This document shows, one piece after another, positions 62,259 through 64,000 of a stretch of 64,000 bases of DNA. The stretch is from NCBI GenBank assembly GCA_002360925.1, contig DERN01000011.1, forward strand, positions 192,908 through 256,907, read 5' to 3'. How positions within the stretch are numbered: the first letter of the stretch is position 1; the number at the start of each line of letters is the position of its first letter. The stretch is from Flavobacteriaceae bacterium UBA3339 (lineage in GTDB: Bacteria > Bacteroidota > Bacteroidia > Flavobacteriales > Flavobacteriaceae). Made by a program: the position numbers and the translations under genes. The notes under the pieces were generated by a model. The model was not told the DNA's origin and did no database searches. It saw only the letters and a program-made list of their open reading frames with translations.

Positions 62259-62281
62259 AAGCAAGAATATTATTCTTGCTT
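62259..62281 (-). terminator. terminator overlapping a stop codon
   Basis: 10-bp stem AAGCAAGAAT / ATTCTTGCTT around ATT, followed on the minus strand by a T run. The TAA of the 76-residue gene (62270-62272) lies within the stem-loop. Confidence 0.85.
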
Positions 62282-62500
62282 GATATTAATGATGCGATAA
62301 AATCTAAAAACACTGTAAACCAGTAATAAGACGCCGAATAATACCCTTCGGGTATAAGATAATTCTAACGGAATATCTTTCCAAAAAATGAACATACATC
62401 CTAATACAAAGTAAAGTACCAGAAACAGAATCCCGAAAAAGAACAAAAATCGCTGTAAAAGCGATTTTTGTTTGAAGTTATTTATAAAGTTTTCTAACAT
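62270..62500 (-). CDS. small two-helix membrane protein
   Basis: 76 residues, with hydrophobic helices at about 16-38 (F-L-F-F-F-G-I-L-F-L-V-L-Y-F-V-L-G) and 48-68. No family name recognised, but small proteins of this layout commonly sit beside tonB in flavobacteria. The ATG overlaps the tonB copy 2 stop (TAATG), implying translational coupling. Confidence 0.8.
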   Translation of the reverse strand: MLENFINNFKQKSLLQRFLFFFGILFLVLYFVLGCMFIFWKDIPLELSYTRRVLFGVLLLVYSVFRFYRIINIKQE

Positions 62501-63369
62501 TAGTTATTTACTTTAATTTTAATAGGTAACGTAAAACTAGAACGAACTGTTTTACCGTTGTGCTGAGCAGCTTTCCAACTTGGCATTGATTTTAAAACTC
62601 TCATAGCCTCTCTACCAACTCCTTGTTTATCATCTAAAACTTGAATATCTGTGAAAGATCCATCTTTCTCTACAACGAATTTTAAACGAACTGAAATCTC
62701 ACTAACTCCACCACCAACATCTGGTGCGTTGAATTTACGAGCAAAGTTTTGATAGAACTTTTGTAAACCTTCGTTAGGAGAAGCTTTTTGTTGTACGAAA
62801 CTATATACTTTATTTTCGTCTTCACTAAAAGTATTGCCTTTACCTGTTCCTTGAGAACCTTTATCAGCTCCACCTGTTTGCTCACCTTTAGTTTTAAAAT
62901 CACCATCTTTAGAAGCTTCTCTATCTTGACGTCCTGATTGAATATCGTCGTTAAATTCTTTTTGAGAAGTAATTTCCTCCTTTTTAACTTCAGTATCCTT
63001 TTTAACTTCCATTTCAGTAAATTTCTTTTCTTCTTGTACTGATTTAGAAGCATCCGCAGGCTCTTCTTTAGGAGGTTCTACGATTGGCTCTTCTTTGATT
63101 TCTTCAATTGGCTCAGGTAATTCAGGTAATTCTATATCAAGTACCTCAACACCAGTGTCATTTGTTTCTTTATTGATTCTTTCTCCAAAAACCGATTTAT
63201 AAAGAAATGATCCACCAAAGGCTAAAGCTATACACACCATTCCTAGCACTAATGCCATCATAGTGTTTTTAGGGTTTTCTTGACGTAATTTGTATGCGCC
63301 GTATTCTTTATTACGACCTTCAAACACAATGTTTGTCCACCCTTTTCCAAATAAATTAATATTAGCCAT
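62500..63369 (-). CDS. tonB: TonB-family energy transducer (copy 2)
   Basis: 289 residues. Same N-terminus as copy 1 (N-L-F-G-K-G-W-T-N-I-V-F-E-G-R-N-K-E-Y-G-A-Y-K-L-R), a membrane helix (about 36-57), an E/P/K-rich spacer with P-E-L-P-E-P-I-E (about 70-190) that suits a rigid periplasm-spanning rod, and a TonB C-terminal domain. Follows exbD by 21 bases. With copy 1, it suggests a duplicated transducer serving different receptor sets. Confidence 0.93.
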   Translation of the reverse strand: MANINLFGKGWTNIVFEGRNKEYGAYKLRQENPKNTMMALVLGMVCIALAFGGSFLYKSVFGERINKETNDTGVEVLDIELPELPEPIEEIKEEPIVEPPKEEPADASKSVQEEKKFTEMEVKKDTEVKKEEITSQKEFNDDIQSGRQDREASKDGDFKTKGEQTGGADKGSQGTGKGNTFSEDENKVYSFVQQKASPNEGLQKFYQNFARKFNAPDVGGGVSEISVRLKFVVEKDGSFTDIQVLDDKQGVGREAMRVLKSMPSWKAAQHNGKTVRSSFTLPIKIKVNN

Positions 63370-63390
63370 AGTTTAATTTTTTACTTATGC

Positions 63391-63927
63391 TTATTGCATA
63401 ATTTCTTTTTCGGCATCCGTAATATCGTTGATAGCATATACTTCAATTCCTGTTATAGCCATTTCATCTAAAATGTCAATCATATTCGTATATGTAGCAT
63501 CATCTGTAGCCTTAATGATAACAATTAGTCCTTCTTTTCCAGTTAGACCTTTAGCTTTCAAATTTGCTATTTTTTGTAAAAGAACTTGTCTAATACCATT
63601 CTTCCCATAAGTAGAATCTGTTGGACCTTCTTGAGGTGATGCAAACATACCAACATAATATTTCATCTTGTTTTCTTTTCCAAGTAAAATAGTCATTGTG
63701 TTTGATTCTCCTACAACAGTTTTATCTTTCACATCTACTTTTTCTTTATCAGGCATTTGCAAATCCATAGATTGCGGTTTAGATAAAGATGTGGTTAACA
63801 TAAAGAACGTAATCAATAAGAATGCCAAATCTACCATCGCTGTTAAATCAACTCCGGCATTTTGTTTTTTACTTCTTACTTTTTTGCCGCCTTTTCCTTC
63901 GTTACCACCTGTATTTAATTCTGCCAT
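63391..63927 (-). CDS. exbD: biopolymer transport protein ExbD
   Basis: 178 residues. A glycine-rich cytosolic start precedes one membrane helix (about 28-47, D-L-T-A-M-V-D-L-A-F-L-L-I-T-F-F) that contains the essential Asp used for proton-driven force, and a periplasmic domain of about 125 residues. Works with ExbB to energise TonB. A second ExbD-like end lies just upstream at 63950, so two ExbD paralogues are in tandem. Confidence 0.94.
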   Translation of the reverse strand: MAELNTGGNEGKGGKKVRSKKQNAGVDLTAMVDLAFLLITFFMLTTSLSKPQSMDLQMPDKEKVDVKDKTVVGESNTMTILLGKENKMKYYVGMFASPQEGPTDSTYGKNGIRQVLLQKIANLKAKGLTGKEGLIVIIKATDDATYTNMIDILDEMAITGIEVYAINDITDAEKEIMQ

Positions 63928-63949
63928 TTCTTTTTAAAATTTTAAGTGA

Positions 63950-64000
63950 TTAAAAGTCATCAGATCTTAAACCTGTAACAAGGTAAAAGCGGTTTTGACG
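63950..64000 (-). CDS. 3' end of an ExbD-like protein (partial)
   Basis: Only the last 16 codons are inside the window: R-Q-N-R-F-Y-L-V-T-G-L-R-S-D-D-F then TAA at 63952-63950. The ending and the place 22 bases before exbD fit the first exbD of a Bacteroidota exbB-exbD-exbD-tonB operon. Too short to be certain. Confidence 0.55.
   Translation of the reverse strand, partial: RQNRFYLVTGLRSDDF

Overview
The window looks like a stretch of chromosome from a Flavobacteriaceae bacterium (Bacteroidota). The DNA is AT-rich. Promoters carry the Bacteroidota -7 motif TAnnTTTG and clear Shine-Dalgarno sequences are scarce. One giant secreted protein ends in a type IX secretion (T9SS) type B sorting domain. 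The gene set (fused IcmF mutase, GIN/DUF2807 protein, FtsX-like permeases with a MacB-type N-terminus, ExbD/TonB cluster, LuxC-like reductase next to a dicluster ferredoxin) is typical of that family. I cannot name the genus. I see no rRNA, tRNA, CRISPR array, insertion sequence or prophage; most of it reads as core chromosome with short operons separated by strong hairpin terminators.

Layout. 1-5.8 kb: a frameshifted hypothetical gene, then uridine kinase, a DivIC/FtsB-like division protein and both methylmalonyl-CoA mutase subunits. 5.8-11.3 kb: a hypothetical gene, ferritin, a run of six small genes (two SRPBCC, VOC, DUF6157, DUF1801 and a DUF1801-YdeI fusion), an HU-like protein, and a hairpin-rich intergenic region. 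11.3-20.3 kb: the fused mutase IcmF and an 1802-residue T9SS type B protein with about twelve repeated modules. 20.5-27.5 kb: housekeeping genes folE, cysS, yidD, lgt, an OmpA-like lipoprotein, a metallo-beta-lactamase-fold hydrolase and the NAD(P)H-hydrate repair enzyme.

27.6-41.3 kb is the most interesting region. A leftward operon encodes an HlyD adaptor, an S41-like protein, an ABC ATPase, a GIN-domain protein, two paralogous FtsX-like permeases, a TolC-like outer-membrane protein and a translationally coupled 48-residue ORF. It faces a sigma-54 activator/histidine kinase pair. The gap between them carries two tandem palindromes and a sigma-54-like -24/-12 promoter aimed at the efflux operon, spaced as expected for enhancer control. 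A relic of the tolC 5' end between the two permease genes records a duplication.

41.3-50.2 kb: a zinc-ribbon membrane protein (frame broken at a T run), an SPFH/YdjI-like protein, a PiT phosphate transporter with its DUF47 partner, an acyl-CoA carboxylase beta subunit, an MFS exporter and a Na/Pi-type transporter. 50.4-58.4 kb: an EF-hand-loop protein, LuxC-like reductase, ferredoxin, META-domain lipoprotein, LolE-like permease, NamZ-like hydrolase, a small amphipathic protein, a YkgJ-type cysteine-cluster protein, a methyltransferase, a DUF2059 protein and QueE. 58.5-64 kb: a leftward TonB-system cluster (ExbD, ExbD, TonB, small membrane protein, second TonB, PstS-like lipoprotein, TPR protein), cut by the window edge.

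Functional links: MutAB, IcmF and the acyl-CoA carboxylase fit branched-chain amino-acid, odd-chain acyl-CoA and propionate metabolism; PiT/DUF47 and Na/Pi transporters fit phosphate uptake; Lgt, OmpA-like, META, LolE-like, NamZ-like and the TonB cluster fit envelope biogenesis and energised transport. Copies of a short dispersed intergenic repeat occur at about 11.05, 29.1 and 47.7 kb.
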